From positions 437,501 through 501,500 of the forward strand of contig JAILWY010000016.1 in the NCBI GenBank assembly GCA_022113835.1: DNA of 64,000 nt, in the 5' to 3' direction. The position numbers and the translations under genes are program-made. The DNA comes from Atopsyche davidsoni. Lineage: Eukaryota > Arthropoda > Insecta > Trichoptera > Hydrobiosidae. The notes below the pieces were generated by a model. It was not told the DNA's origin. It was given only the letters and a program-made list of their open reading frames with translations, and ran no database searches. Within the stretch, counting starts at the first letter, position 1. Every line of letters begins with the position of its first letter. This document shows, piece by piece, positions 48,606 to 58,629 of this stretch.

Positions 48606-49109
48606 ACACATTATCGCAGGGATGCAAGTAGAACGAAAAATACTTCTGAAGAATTGAAGAAATATCGCAATCCACCTACCAGACAAATATGTTCGCGTAA
48701 CATGCAAAAAACACAAATTTTGCAAATACGCTTTGAATCAACACCGAGTTCCGTATCGTGAAAATGAGTGAGAAAAGAATTTTAAACGTATTGAAAGTGT
48801 GCAGAGAAGCTTTGGAGAAAAAAAATATGTGATAAGATCACTGAGAAATCCTCGTTACAGAGGAAAAAATTCAAATGTAAGGATACGCGTTTTGAAAGTA
48901 TTTATTTAAAGTGAATAAATAATTACAACAAAAATAGCAGTAGCGAAAAAAGTTATAATAATATAAGAGTAGCGTTATTGGCCAATTATGAACGCAAAAA
49001 ATTATTAAATTGTGGATATCGAAGATGAAATACAACAAGTAATATTTGTAAACATTAATGGAATGCGCGCTTCTTGGCTTCCGACAACTGCGGTTGTCCT
49101 CGGTCGCGG

Positions 49110-49215
49110 CTCCACTGGCGAAGCCTCGATTTATCCGCGAAATCTCACAAAAACTACCGGTCATGGCTACACCCGGGGCGAGTTGTTGCTACACGTGGAG
49201 AGCGCTCAACACCAA
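49110..49215. repeat. Relative of the 15.7 kb foldback element, inverted
   Basis: CACTGGCGAAGCCTCGATTT, GCGAAATCTCACAAAAACTA, CCGGTCATGGCTACACC matches the spacer and inner right arm of the foldback (15760-15798: GCGAAATCTTACAAAAACTA, CTGGTTATGGCTACACC). It also faces the 48.5 kb copy in inverted orientation about 0.5 kb away. GAGAGCGCTCAACACC resembles the outer arm end. Confidence 0.75.
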
Positions 49216-49236
49216 TCCCAGTTCTAGAGCAAATAG

Positions 49237-49316
49237 CTGAGCCGTCGCGCAGTGCCCTCGTCGGCGCCCTCGCCTTCGCCCGCGAGGTCCCGGGTTCGAA
49301 CCCGGGTCGACCGACA
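49237..49316 (+). repeat. tRNA-like element (SINE head or tRNA pseudogene)
   Basis: Contains a perfect 5-bp T-arm with a TTCGAAC loop (CCGGGTTCGAACCCGGG) and B box GGTTCGAACCC. An A-box-like GTCGCGCAGTG lies about 45 bases upstream, and an anticodon-arm-like CTCGC/GCGAG stem has an 8-base loop. Acceptor strands do not pair and the anticodon loop is one base too long, so a functional tRNA is unlikely. Confidence 0.5.
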
Positions 49317-49599
49317 ATATTGTTCAATTCTGCAAAAAGTAAGAATCGAGTAGAGGTGTCGAGAGAGAAAACCTCAAAAAAAATCTCGTTTTATATTTGA
49401 TATGCGGTCCCGGGCGAGTGGAGACAGGCCGTGAAGCGCGACTGGAGATCGACCCCCGACGTTTCTCTAACTCCAAAGCTACAAAGATGCTATCCCGGGA
49501 AGTCGAAATTTTATGGATATTGTATTTCAACATTTCGTATAGCACGGCAATGCAAACTTTACGATATTACATTTGACTATCTCCCGCGGATAGTGACGG

Positions 49600-50844
49600 G
49601 CGCCGATGGGAACTCGGAAGTATGAAATATTCAGGACAGCGTCTCGCGGACTCGAGCGACCCGAGTCCGCTCCGGGAACCCCCGGGCCGGGGTCGAGTCG
49701 CACTGTAGTGAAATTCAAAACCGTTCGGTCGGCTTCGCGTTGGCGATAATAGTATAAGCGTCATCGTCGGATTGCAGCGTTTTCGTCGGGGATACCGCTC
49801 TCGATAGATATCGGGCGACACTGAAAACCGAGGTATCGAATTTCGTCCATCCGGGGGGGCTTCTTCGGGGCTTTTTTGAAAACCTCCTCGGGACCCCAGG
49901 TTTTCCCCTCGAAGGGGATACTCGAGGGGGTACCCGATCTCACGGCGGTCGCCGGGAGGACGATCTCCCGAGAGGCGCGGGGGACGAGCGGGAAGGGCTC
50001 CCGGTCGTCCCGGCCTCCGGTCGCGCGCGGAAGGCCGGGACTCCGTCGGCCGAGTCGTTTCGCGATGCGCAGTCGAGGATTCCGAACGAGGCCCGGGGAT
50101 GACTGAACAATTGTCGTCCGGATCCGACGAAACGATGGAGAGAAAATTCGGGCGGAGAGATAGGGGCGGCGGGGCTGCCGAGCGACCGCCTGGTGATCCT
50201 CGGCGCCCGTCCTCGTTCGCGGGATGTCGCATCGGATTCGAGTCGAGTGTGTCTTTTCCCCCGCAATTCCGATGGGGGGATTCCGGTCAGTACAAAAACT
50301 ATCGCGAAGCGAGCGGTCGGCCGCGGCGACGGCGCGGGGAGGCCCTCCCGCCGAGCAGCCGCGGAGGAGCGGAGCGGAGCGGAGGAGCGGAGCGGAGCGG
50401 GCCGCACTCGGGCGCGGGGCTCGCTCGGCGGCGGAGGTCTCGTCGGCGCTCGTGCCCGCATCGAAGGATCGCGCTCGCGGCTCGCTGGAACTCTGCCTAC
50501 TTCTGACGGACCTCTGAAAACTTCCAAATCGTGACTCGTCGACGCGCGCGGGAAGCGGGACTCGGGACTCGCGACGCGGCGGCTCGGAGTCGCGGCTCGT
50601 CCGCGCTCGCGGGATACTTCACGAGTCGCGACAGACCCCGGCAGCGCAGAGAGAGCGGGCGGAGCTCGGCGCGGCCGAACGACTACTGACGAGAGCGGCG
50701 CGGGCTCGGGCGGGGGGGGGCGGGGGGCGCGGGGGGCGCGAGGCTCGGGGCGCGCCGAGCGGGACGGCGCTAGCGCGGCGAGCGAGACGGCGCCAGCGCA
50801 GCGCTCGCCACCGACCGCCGGCCGCTCGCCGCCGCCGCCCGCGT

Positions 50845-50877
<33 letters not shown>

Positions 50878-51050
50878 TCGTCCGGCGGCACCGCGTGGTG
50901 AGTGACGTCTCCTCTCAATTTCGCAGTGGTCGAATCGCTTTTAGGTTAGGTCGCCGGTGATTCGATCGGCGAAAAATATAACTCCCGAGCGCTGCATTCC
51001 TGACGACCGGGCAGAATCGATGCAACGTTGCATTACTATCGAAAGAGGAA
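49600..51050. promoter_or_regulatory. CpG-rich island, probable promoter region
   Basis: About 1.4 kb is strikingly GC- and CpG-rich in an otherwise AT-rich window, with purine/pyrimidine mini-repeats (GGAGCGGAGC at 50365-50400, GGCTCC at 50846-50875). A strong donor (GCGTGGTGAGTGACG, about 50896) could end a non-coding first exon on plus. Long frames on both strands (up to 221 codons) are typical of GC-rich DNA and show no domain. It sits directly upstream of the 51133-51985 gene and near the candidate minus-strand start at 48258, so it may drive one or both. Confidence 0.55.
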
Positions 51051-51132
51051 ATCCTATGCTCTCGGAGCGGGGACTCGTTTCGCAGTCGCGTCTATTTTCC
51101 GCGGATTATCCGTTAGTTGCATTTCGCTCGCG

Positions 51133-51297
51133 ATGGCGTCACCCCGCCGGTCTCGGGCGAAGAAGCGGAGTTGCGGAGTTGCGGAGGACGCGGCGGCGAC
51201 GTCCCCGGCCCGCCCGCGTCCGAAGAGGAAGCGCCTCGCTTGCCCTGTCGTTGGCGATAAAGATACTAAAAATAATACCCCCTCGTTCGACTCGAGA
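51133..51297 (+). CDS. Unknown gene, candidate exon 1 (basic N-terminus)
   Basis: An ATG (CGATGGCG) opens MASPRRSRAKKRSCGVAED, then SPARPRPKRKRLACPVVG, with two clusters of basic residues that look like a bipartite nuclear-localisation signal. I propose a donor at TCGAGA/GTATAT (51298) and an acceptor at ATTTCCAG (51403). This 106-base intron restores the frame into the next exon. Unspliced, the frame would stop at 51414, two bases before the next ATG. No family recognised. Three-exon product about 224 residues. Confidence 0.4.
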
Positions 51298-51403
51298 GTA
51301 TATCAGATTGACGTCTCGCCCGAGCCGTTGGAAGTATATTTGCAACGACTTCCAATATCTTGCGTAATTTATCGGTTCGAGAAATTTCTGCGTAGATTTC
51401 CAG

Positions 51404-51667
51404 AGCTCTCTTGAAATGAGTTTCGGCCCGTCTAGTCAGTCTCCTCTCTCATCTTCGGTGCGGGAGGCGCTCGAGTGGACGCGACATTCGGGCGCTTCTC
51501 GTCGCTTCTCGTCGCCTCTCTTCGCCGATCGGAAATCGAATCGCCCGTTTGACGTTTCGGTATTGATTGAGCGATGCCGATATGTACCAGGCTATCCGGC
51601 TCTCCGGAATGCGATTCAATATTTTCCTGACATAAAAATTAGAAATATATACTGTGTTTTTGAATGG
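51404..51667 (+). CDS. Unknown gene, candidate exon 2
   Basis: Open from the acceptor at 51403 (or from ATG 51416) to a GTAAGA donor after TTTGAATGG. It reads MSFGPSSQSPLSSSVREALE, WTRHSG, and near the end VLIERCRYVPGYPALRNAI, QYFPDIKIRNIYCVFEW. The second half looks like a globular, hydrophobic-patterned protein. The short CTATCCGGCTCTCC at 51591 also occurs at 53014 outside the gene; this may be chance or a transposon trace. Confidence 0.5.
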
Positions 51668-51739
51668 GTAAGAAATTAAATTTGAATTGCACGATTGTTT
51701 ATCTACATTTTGAATGTTGTCCTCGTGTTGAATTCGCAG

Positions 51740-51985
51740 CAGTCGGGGCCGCGAAGAGCTCGGGCTCAGGCGAGCGTGAATGTCTCTATTTTCGTTGAGG
51801 ACTTTGAGTTGGGAAAATATCCACAAAAAACCATTTCCTTCAGGGATGTGAATTTATTTGAGCTCCCGTCGACGTTTCAATTTCTCTACAAAAAAGTCAA
51901 TAAAATAAATCTATTGAAAAGCGACATCTTTTTAGTTTTGCAAGAAGTGGTAAATTTGTCGGCAAAACAGATTAAAAATAAGTGA
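51740..51985 (+). CDS. Unknown gene, terminal exon
   Basis: A 72-base intron (GTAAGA to TTCGCAG) joins in phase 0 to 82 codons: VNVSIFVEDFELGKYPQKT, ISFRDVNLFELPSTFQFLY, KKVNKINLLKSDIFLVLQEV, ending QIKNK and TGA. The frame is long for this AT-rich stretch, and a polyadenylation signal follows about 115 bases after the stop, so a real gene is likely. Function unknown. The name of any homologue cannot be given from sequence alone. Confidence 0.55.
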   Translation, partial: QSGPRRARAQASVNVSIFVEDFELGKYPQKTISFRDVNLFELPSTFQFLYKKVNKINLLKSDIFLVLQEVVNLSAKQIKNK

Positions 51986-52096
51986 AAGCGACATCTCTGC
52001 GAGTAGTTTACAATTTTTATAAAAATATTTGCTAAAGCAGACTTCTGCAACTCTAAGTTGTTACTAGTTTTTTGTATTTGTGTGCAGATGACGTTA

Positions 52097-52110
52097 AAAT
52101 AAAATAAACA
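52097..52110 (+). terminator. Polyadenylation signal of the unknown gene
   Basis: AAAATAAAATAAAC holds overlapping AATAAA hexamers, followed by a T-rich stretch, about 115 bases beyond the stop at 51985. Confidence 0.5.
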
Positions 52111-52119
52111 AGATATTTT

Positions 52120-55100
52120 TTTTTATATAAAAAAATTCCGTGAATCGACAACGCTGCGCACAGTTTTAGAAGAATAGTAAGTCAATCATAAATTTATTTA
52201 TACGTTATGTTATTTTGATTATGCAACGTCTTCAATGAAGTAGTCTCTCAATTTGCTCGGCGCATGTATTATGTCAATATATTTTTCTTATCAATGAACT
52301 TCACCGACATGATCACTGTCATATCTTTCTGAGGTCACGAGCTATTCTTTCCAACTTGACCCGTAACGGACCGGGCCGATTTTCTCAACACGCTTATAAT
52401 TTTTGTTATTTTTGCATGTTTATTTACCAAATGGTCCAATAACCGTTTTAATTTACAATATTATAATCTCAGAAGTAATGAAATGCTATGAAACTGTTTC
52501 AGAGTACAAAGTAACAATATAGTTAGTAAAGACGAAAAAAAAATATTTTTCAAGATTCTTTATTTTTCATTAGGCAAATTTACAAGAGTTCTTATCGCTA
52601 AGGTTATAATATAGTGTGTGGCTATCCTCTGATCCTGCGCTCAGGTTATGGGGCTCGCAATGTCCGAAATAGTTAGATAGAATTTACGTTGTTATCGGTA
52701 ACTAAAGCGAGCTTGAACCGATTCATTAATTTCCATTGTGTATTTATGCAACCACCTTTGCAATACTTGGAGCATATTCCGGTTTTTTTATTCACTGTAA
52801 AAAAATCAATATTAATAACTTCTTTTTTGCATTGAAAAATAATAATAAAGAAATACCAAACACTAGATCGTGAACACCAAAATAATAAATCAGGAAATCG
52901 TCTAGGCTTACCCGACCATCCGGTTTGTAGAGTATTCAATTTCCAACAATATGGAAAACTGTCCTGGTGGACAATTATAAGGATTAGACCGACCGATAAT
53001 TCTGTAAACTATCCGGCTCTCCAATTTTTAGGAATGAACTACCTGATATTCGGGTATCCAGTTTTATAGTATTAAGGATTAAGTATCCGGTACTGCGGTG
53101 AAATTCAGTCATCAAATCGGCTTTCTATTCAAGAAAATATCTGAATACGAATCGATTACTCACCAATTTTATTTACGTGCATACTTTTTCAAGTTACAAA
53201 TGCTCACTCGGTCAGTTTGATTGTGTTCGGGCTCGCCTTGCCTCCCCGGTGGAGGCGCGCCACGCGTGTTTCAGTTTTCACGCCGTTATTTGGTTTCATT
53301 AGCACAGTTTTTTCTATCTATTTTTCCATCTATCGAAAGAATAGCTTCGATTTACATAACGCGAGTGCGGTAACGCTCGCGAGGAGACACGCGTAATTAC
53401 TATGACTGTAAACACATAACGTATTACCAATATTATTCAAATAGGCGTTAGAAATAACCAAAAAAACCATCGCCCGAGGGGCTGTAATATCTTAATGCTA
53501 TCCTTTTCTTTTAGGATAATTTATGTGCATTTTTTTAATTGTTTTAAATGATATTGTGAAATATGTTCACCGTTTATTTTATAAAGGTTATTGGGCGATG
53601 GTTTTGCGTTCTCAATATTTCTTTATATAAAAAGGCAAGATCTTTATGTAACTCGTGCAAAAAAAAGGGTTTTTTCACATATTTTCCCTGCCTAATACAA
53701 TACTGTAAATTAAGAAATACATGTACGTTACCACCTAAGTCACATATTGCAAACCCCACAACCTGCGCGCAGAGTCATGGGATAGCCCCACACCCATACC
53801 TTTACCTTAAGAACTATTGTAAATTTACCTAATGAAAAATAAAATTATCTTGAAATTTTTTTTATATAAATTAAAAATACATTATTTCATTGAAAAAACA
53901 ATTGTTTTCAGAAAATAGGCATACAAGCAAAAAAATTATTCGAGCATTGGATTTTATGACTCAAGTGTGCTCTTAAAAATGCTCAACTTCCTAAATATCT
54001 GGAGATATGTATGTTTACAGGAAAAAATGTTTGACCCACTAATACAATAAAAATATATTATTGAACAAGGTAATTCGCCAGTCTACCTTTTGTGATAATC
54101 TTTCTCGTATTTTATTTTGTACGGCACCATCGTGCGCGCAAGGAGTTGACATTATCAGCCTTGAAGATTGTTTGCTCTGAAATATTATATTATCGCTGGA
54201 AACACAAATTGAAGTAACAGCACTAAATCAGAAGAAAAGTGTCTGATTGTTACAAAGTTCGTTAACGCGTGACATTTTGTAGCTGAAATTTTTGTGAGTA
54301 TTTATTATTTATTTTATGTTTATGTTCAACGATGAATTGTTCTCGGTGGTTTTCATTATGGTGTTTTTGAGTAATAAATTCACCTTCGAGGCGACAAAAT
54401 AGCTTCGATTATTTTTGCAGGTCAAAAACACTTCTCCACGGCTATCGCGTTTCGTTGCTCTTTTTCAATTGAATTACTGCGCCACTAGTGCAGCGATGTA
54501 TTCTGTTTTTGATAGATATGTATGCGATTTAATGTTACATTTTTTTAAGTCGGGTAGTTTTTCCGCCTACCGTGGATTTTTTCGTTGTAACATCTAAATC
54601 GTTTACTTTAAAACATATTTTTAACCCAATATACTCGACGATGAACTATTTTTATATTATATAATAAATATTTAACTAAAATTTGTTTTTTGCAATCGTA
54701 TATACGGTGCAGCTCTATAGCAAATTCATTGTTTACAATGAAATCTAAAAGGTTTATTCTAATAATCGCATGCATCAAGGGAGCCTTGATATTTTGGTTT
54801 TTTAAAGCATTTTGAAAAAATACGTATGAGTGCCGGCCCCAGACTTCCCACGGATCGCATCGCAAGGCTCTTGCAATAATCGACTTCTTCTCAAACCGAG
54901 GAGAGTCTCCGATTCTATGGCTCGCGTCTAATATGGACGTCCTGACCGATTTTTTACCCATTCAGTCTAATTATGTGTACAGTATGTTTTTAGGTAATCA
55001 ACTGACTGTATGAATTTATACATGATTGAATTGTATCTATCGAACACACACGAGATATTGCCCTTTCAGAAACAATTTTTAGATTCGCATTCATCAAATT

Positions 55101-55200
55101 GAAAAGGCTGTTAAAACAAAAACAAAAAATATATATCACCCTTATCACCGGTTGGTATTTTTTCTCATTATTGTAATTTTTGTTTGCGAGTGTTTAGCTA
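52120..55200. other. AT-rich intergenic stretch
   Basis: No gene supported. Degenerate motifs such as CTATCCGGCTCTCC (53014) and GGATTAAGTATCCGGTACTG (53082) recall pogo-type termini but define no element. Confidence 0.45.
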
Positions 55201-55221
55201 AGACGCAAACCAGAAAACACA

Positions 55222-55347
55222 ATGGGGTTGAAGACGCTGAGCAACGTGAGAGCCGCCAAGGACGCCCTGAGGAAGACGATAGATGACATCCTCGGCGCCA
55301 TGGCTGCGGAAGATCGCGCGGCGCAGTCCCGCGCAGTCCAGCACATG
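55222..55347 (+). CDS. Mthfs: 5-formyltetrahydrofolate cyclo-ligase, exon 1
   Basis: MTHFS converts 5-formyl-THF to 5,10-methenyl-THF using ATP, in cytosolic one-carbon metabolism. Exon 1 gives residues 1-42 (MGLKTLSNVRAAKDALRKTI, then DDILGAMAAEDRAAQSRAVQ, HM). It carries the N-terminal helix and the AED-x-x-x-QSR-x-V motif that vertebrate MTHFS shows before its first splice site. ATG context is AACACAATGG. The donor is CACATG/GTGCGG in phase 0. Intron 1 is 571 bases. Confidence 0.95.
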
Positions 55348-55918
55348 GTGCGGACAATTCTACCCATCCAGAACTCACGGACTACGAATTTGATCAGTTT
55401 TTGCATTAACACATGCAATAAAGGGCTGAGACCTCTCGATCGAGAGTCCTCGGGCCGACCGTAGCTTAGAATACTTTGGTGATGAACTAATCGACCGCTT
55501 TGTCTTGAACGTCAGCCCGGGTTTGCTTTCTGCACGGAGACCGAGTTATAGCGTCCAGTGGGTCTTGATAAATTAATCATAGCCCTAATTGCAAAATATT
55601 ACTTTTTAAAAGTAAGATGCTTAGTAATAATTTTCGATGTAAGTGTGTAGCGAGTTCTGAAGAAGTGTAACTCCAAAGTGCACAACATATTAACAAAACG
55701 AGCATCATTAATTACAAATTTTACTAATGAATGAACGTTAACGTTTTAAATCTATTTACAATTTTGAATCAACTTTGATATTAAGCGTTAAAGATTCCAT
55801 TCGACAACATTAAGTTATTCAATAATCTCTTGAGCTTGACTTCATTTTTTTCAAGAATTGACATTATTAAAAAGGGAAAGAAAGCCCTTTGTATGTCCTT
55901 AATTATTTCGTTCTTCAG

Positions 55919-56174
55919 CTCCTGTCTTCCGAAGAGTGGGCCAATGCCAAGCGCATCGCCTTCTACCTGTCCATGCCCCAGGAGCTGCAGACGGAACCCC
56001 TCCTCCACGAGGCCATGAAACAGGGCAAGGCGTGCTTCGCGCCCATCTGCAGGAAGGGAGACATGAAGCTGCTGCGGCTGAGGGACCTCGAGGATTTGGC
56101 CGGGCTGCCGGCCAACAACTGGGGCATCAGAGAGCCGATACCCGTCAGCGGGAGGGAGGACGCCATGGAAACAG
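55919..56174 (+). CDS. Mthfs: 5-formyltetrahydrofolate cyclo-ligase, exon 2
   Basis: After TTCTTCAG the exon reads LLSSEEWANAKRIAFYLSMP, QELQTEPLLHEAMKQGKACF, APICRKGDMKLLRLRDLEDL, AGLPANNWGIREPIPVSGRE, DAMETG (residues 43-128). It matches the family's substrate-binding middle: the E-x-x-T-x-x-L helix, the GK-x-CF-x-P strand, and the W-x-I-x-x-P segment that positions folate. The donor ACAG/GTAGCC leaves phase 1; intron 2 is 243 bases. The exon is much more GC-rich than its introns. Confidence 0.96.
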
Positions 56175-56417
56175 GTAGCCGCCAATAGATGAACCCGTAT
56201 TCCAGTTCGCAAACGTTTTTTATTTATTTATTTAACTACAATGCATTTTATGATATTTTTGAAAAACAGTCAGATCCATAAACTGTGCGATTATACATAC
56301 GATATGATAAAAAAAATAATCATGTAGCAAAATATCGGGAATAGGTGAGTGATGTTTAAGAATAAGTTATAATATTGGGTGCAAGCAGCTCAAAAGAGAC
56401 GCTTCTTTGCATCGCAG

Positions 56418-56638
56418 GGGGTCTGGACCTAGTGGTGGTCCCCGGCGTGGCCTTCTCCAGGGACGGGGCCAGGCTGGGCCACGGCCGCGGCTTCTACGAC
56501 CGCTTCCTGCAGGCTCACCGCGCGCTGCCCAGCTCGGCTCCCTGCATCGCCGTCGCCTTCAAGCAGCAGCTCGTGGACGCCGTGCCGGTCGACGACGAGG
56601 ACGAGAAGGTGGACAAAGTGCTCTTCCCCACGGATTGA
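56418..56638 (+). CDS. Mthfs: 5-formyltetrahydrofolate cyclo-ligase, exon 3 (C-terminus)
   Basis: From ATCGCAG the exon completes Gly128 and reads GGLDLVVVPGVAFSRDGARL, GHGRGFYDRFLQ and onward to KVDKVLFPTD and the stop. GHGRGFYD (residues 148-155) is the nucleotide-binding signature of 5-FTHF cyclo-ligases (G-x-G-x-GYYD in most relatives, here with Phe for one Tyr). AVAFKQQL and VPVDDEDEKVD are the usual C-terminal strand and acidic turn. The spliced protein is 200 residues against about 203 in human. No defect is visible, so the gene should be functional. Confidence 0.96.
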
Positions 56639-56717
56639 CGAGCTCAGAGCGCTGTGCGGGAAACTTGGATGTGGGACTTGGAGAGGATTTTAAACAGGAC
56701 GTCCTTTAAGCTATCAA

Positions 56718-56930
56718 TATTTTTGACAGAGAGTACTTGGTGGAATTCCATTTTAATTTTTTTTTTTTTTAATTTTTGTTGGTGACCGGTTTCGCCATTC
56801 TTTCACGTTGGCATTATCAAACTTTATTAAAATTATTTTTGATAATACCAACGTGAAAGGTTGGCGAAACCGGTCGCCAAAAAAAATTAAAACGTGGAAA
56901 AATTTTAAGTATTTGGTTTAAAATATTAGA
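56718..56930. repeat. Palindromic hammerhead-like repeat beside MTHFS stop
   Basis: Begins about 80 bases after the MTHFS stop: AATATTTTTGACAGAGAGTA, CTTGGTGGAATTCCATTTTA, a T run, left arm GGTGACCGGTTTCGCCATTC, TTTCACGTTGGCATTATCAA, a short loop, right arm TTTTGATAATACCAACGTGA, AAGGTTGGCGAAACCGGTCG, then AAAACGTGGAAAAATTTTAA. It has both arms and one terminal block, and it probably lies in the MTHFS 3' UTR or just past it. The arms can pair over about 38 bases. Confidence 0.8.
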
Positions 56931-56939
56931 ACGTCCTTT

Positions 56940-58510
56940 CTTAACAGAACTTGTTTTTTTGGGTTGTTGTATTATTTTAATGAAACGAAGCATTTTGTAA
57001 TGTTTTTTTGAAACTTTATAATGTTGTCAGAAGTAATTAACACAGGCAGTGTTTAGTTGTTAGCTTTTTACAAAACAATATTTTATTTTTATTTCATAAA
57101 AAAAATTATACAGTCATGTAAAGGCTTCCTTTATCTCTTATACAATTGTTTGAGGTATCTTCGACGAGTTAAAAATCATTAAAAATATTTTTATAAATAT
57201 GGTTTATTATTAGAACTGATAAGTTATTATAGTATTGATTTACATTTTTTACCTTTCAAGCGAAGATATTGCAGATCGAATGATACTCGATTCTGATTTT
57301 TTTTTTCATGTATTGTGTGTTGCACGAAGCCAGTATAAAAAAATATTTAAAAAATGGTGCATTGTGTAAAAACAGAGTAAATTATTCAAGAGAAAATATT
57401 TTATTAAAAATAAGATTATTAAATAATAAAATTATTTTAATAAGTTAGAATATTTAAAACTATAATTTACACTTATTCAAGAAGTACAATATCCTTAATA
57501 AATGATCATGAAGATGGGGACCTAACGAATCTCGAAAAACACTTAAAACCAAGGCAAGCGAGTTTATAAATATTAATTTATATAAATAGTACATTGATTA
57601 ATATCATTACATAGAATAATGTAAATTTGTGTACGATAGCACCATTGTTTTTTTTTTAAAACTTATTAAGAAAGGGAATCTGATTTTATTTTATTACATA
57701 CAAATCAAATCCCAAAAAACCCCTTGTAGATTCGTAAGACCCCAAATGAAAAAAAATGGCATCCAATATAAATAATAAAATGAATGGATTATATTACATC
57801 TGTACAAATTGAGGTCGCGTTTTATATACAAATTGTGCGCGCGCTTAGCATAATTTATTGTAATATTCTGAAAATTTATTAACATCACATGATGATAATT
57901 TCGTTGCAATTTTTCTATTCAGCAGTGTCAGCACATCTTCCGATGTTTTCGTATTTGAGCAATTAAAATTATGTCGACAAGTTGAGTCTTTAGTGTCTCC
58001 AATAGAGATAATTTTATATAAATAAAAAGCTTTCTCCAAAAAAAAAAAAAGATAAAACGATTCAACATAGATTATTAAAAACTGTACCATCCTGCTATGG
58101 ATTTTGATTTATGTATCGAACAGCTTTAAGAAACTCTGGAAAGTATATTTTTTAATAGTATTTTTTTCGTTATTTAATAATCGGATTGATATGATTAAAA
58201 TTTAAAAATTGTATAATCCGGCATAGTGAAGTTGTAATGACCAACACGGAGGTCCAACTCCACAGACAGGCTACAAAATAAAACCACATTCGTACGAGTG
58301 TTGTTCATTACCACGAACGTTTGTAAGAAGAATGAAATCACCTTGTAAGTCTCTAAAATTAATAAAATTGTGATTTACATATTTTTTTCATTATAAATAC
58401 AATTATAGTTCTTCGGGGCTTGAACGAAAGATTCAACAAATTTTTGAGAACAAGAAAAAATATAGCGTGTTTCAATGCCATTGTTCTTTCTCTCACTGCA
58501 CAATCAAGTA
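56940..58510. other. AT-rich noncoding stretch
   Basis: No gene supported. Short minus frames at 57694-58090 are Tyr/Asn-rich chance frames. Confidence 0.5.
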
Positions 58511-58524
58511 AGATATTATCAACG

Positions 58525-58602
58525 CTACGCATGTTTGAGAAGGGCCAGCTGCATCAGAGCGTCCGTCTGGCGGAGGCCCCCGCCCCTGGAGGCGCCCCCC
58601 GC
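58525..58602 (-). CDS. Candidate short terminal exon
   Basis: On minus, TATAAAACCTCAG acceptor then AGGASRGGGLRQTDALMQLA, LLKHA and TAG. The segment LRQTDALMQLALLKHA reads like a conserved helix, and the GC-rich patch ends at the stop. It may be the last exon of the same minus-strand gene as 59728-59934 or an alternative end of it. The plus strand is also open. Confidence 0.3.
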   Translation of the reverse strand, partial: AGGASRGGGLRQTDALMQLALLKHA

Positions 58603-58629
58603 CTGAGGTTTTATATTATATGTTTCTAA

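Noticed and set aside
49237..49316. Functional tRNA gene
   Set aside because: Acceptor strands do not pair and the anticodon loop would have eight bases; only the T arm is convincing.
49567..50527. Long minus-strand frames (221 and 195 codons) and plus-strand frames in the CpG island
   Set aside because: Several overlapping frames are open at once because of high GC. All read Arg/Pro/Ser/Gly-rich low complexity with no splice or family support.
54608..54961. 117-codon minus-strand frame
   Set aside because: AT-rich, no motif, no splice support; plausible chance frame.
55145..56212. Minus-strand frames across MTHFS exons (up to 143 codons)
   Set aside because: They are antisense shadows of GC-rich coding exons whose plus-strand frame is clearly 5-FTHF cyclo-ligase.
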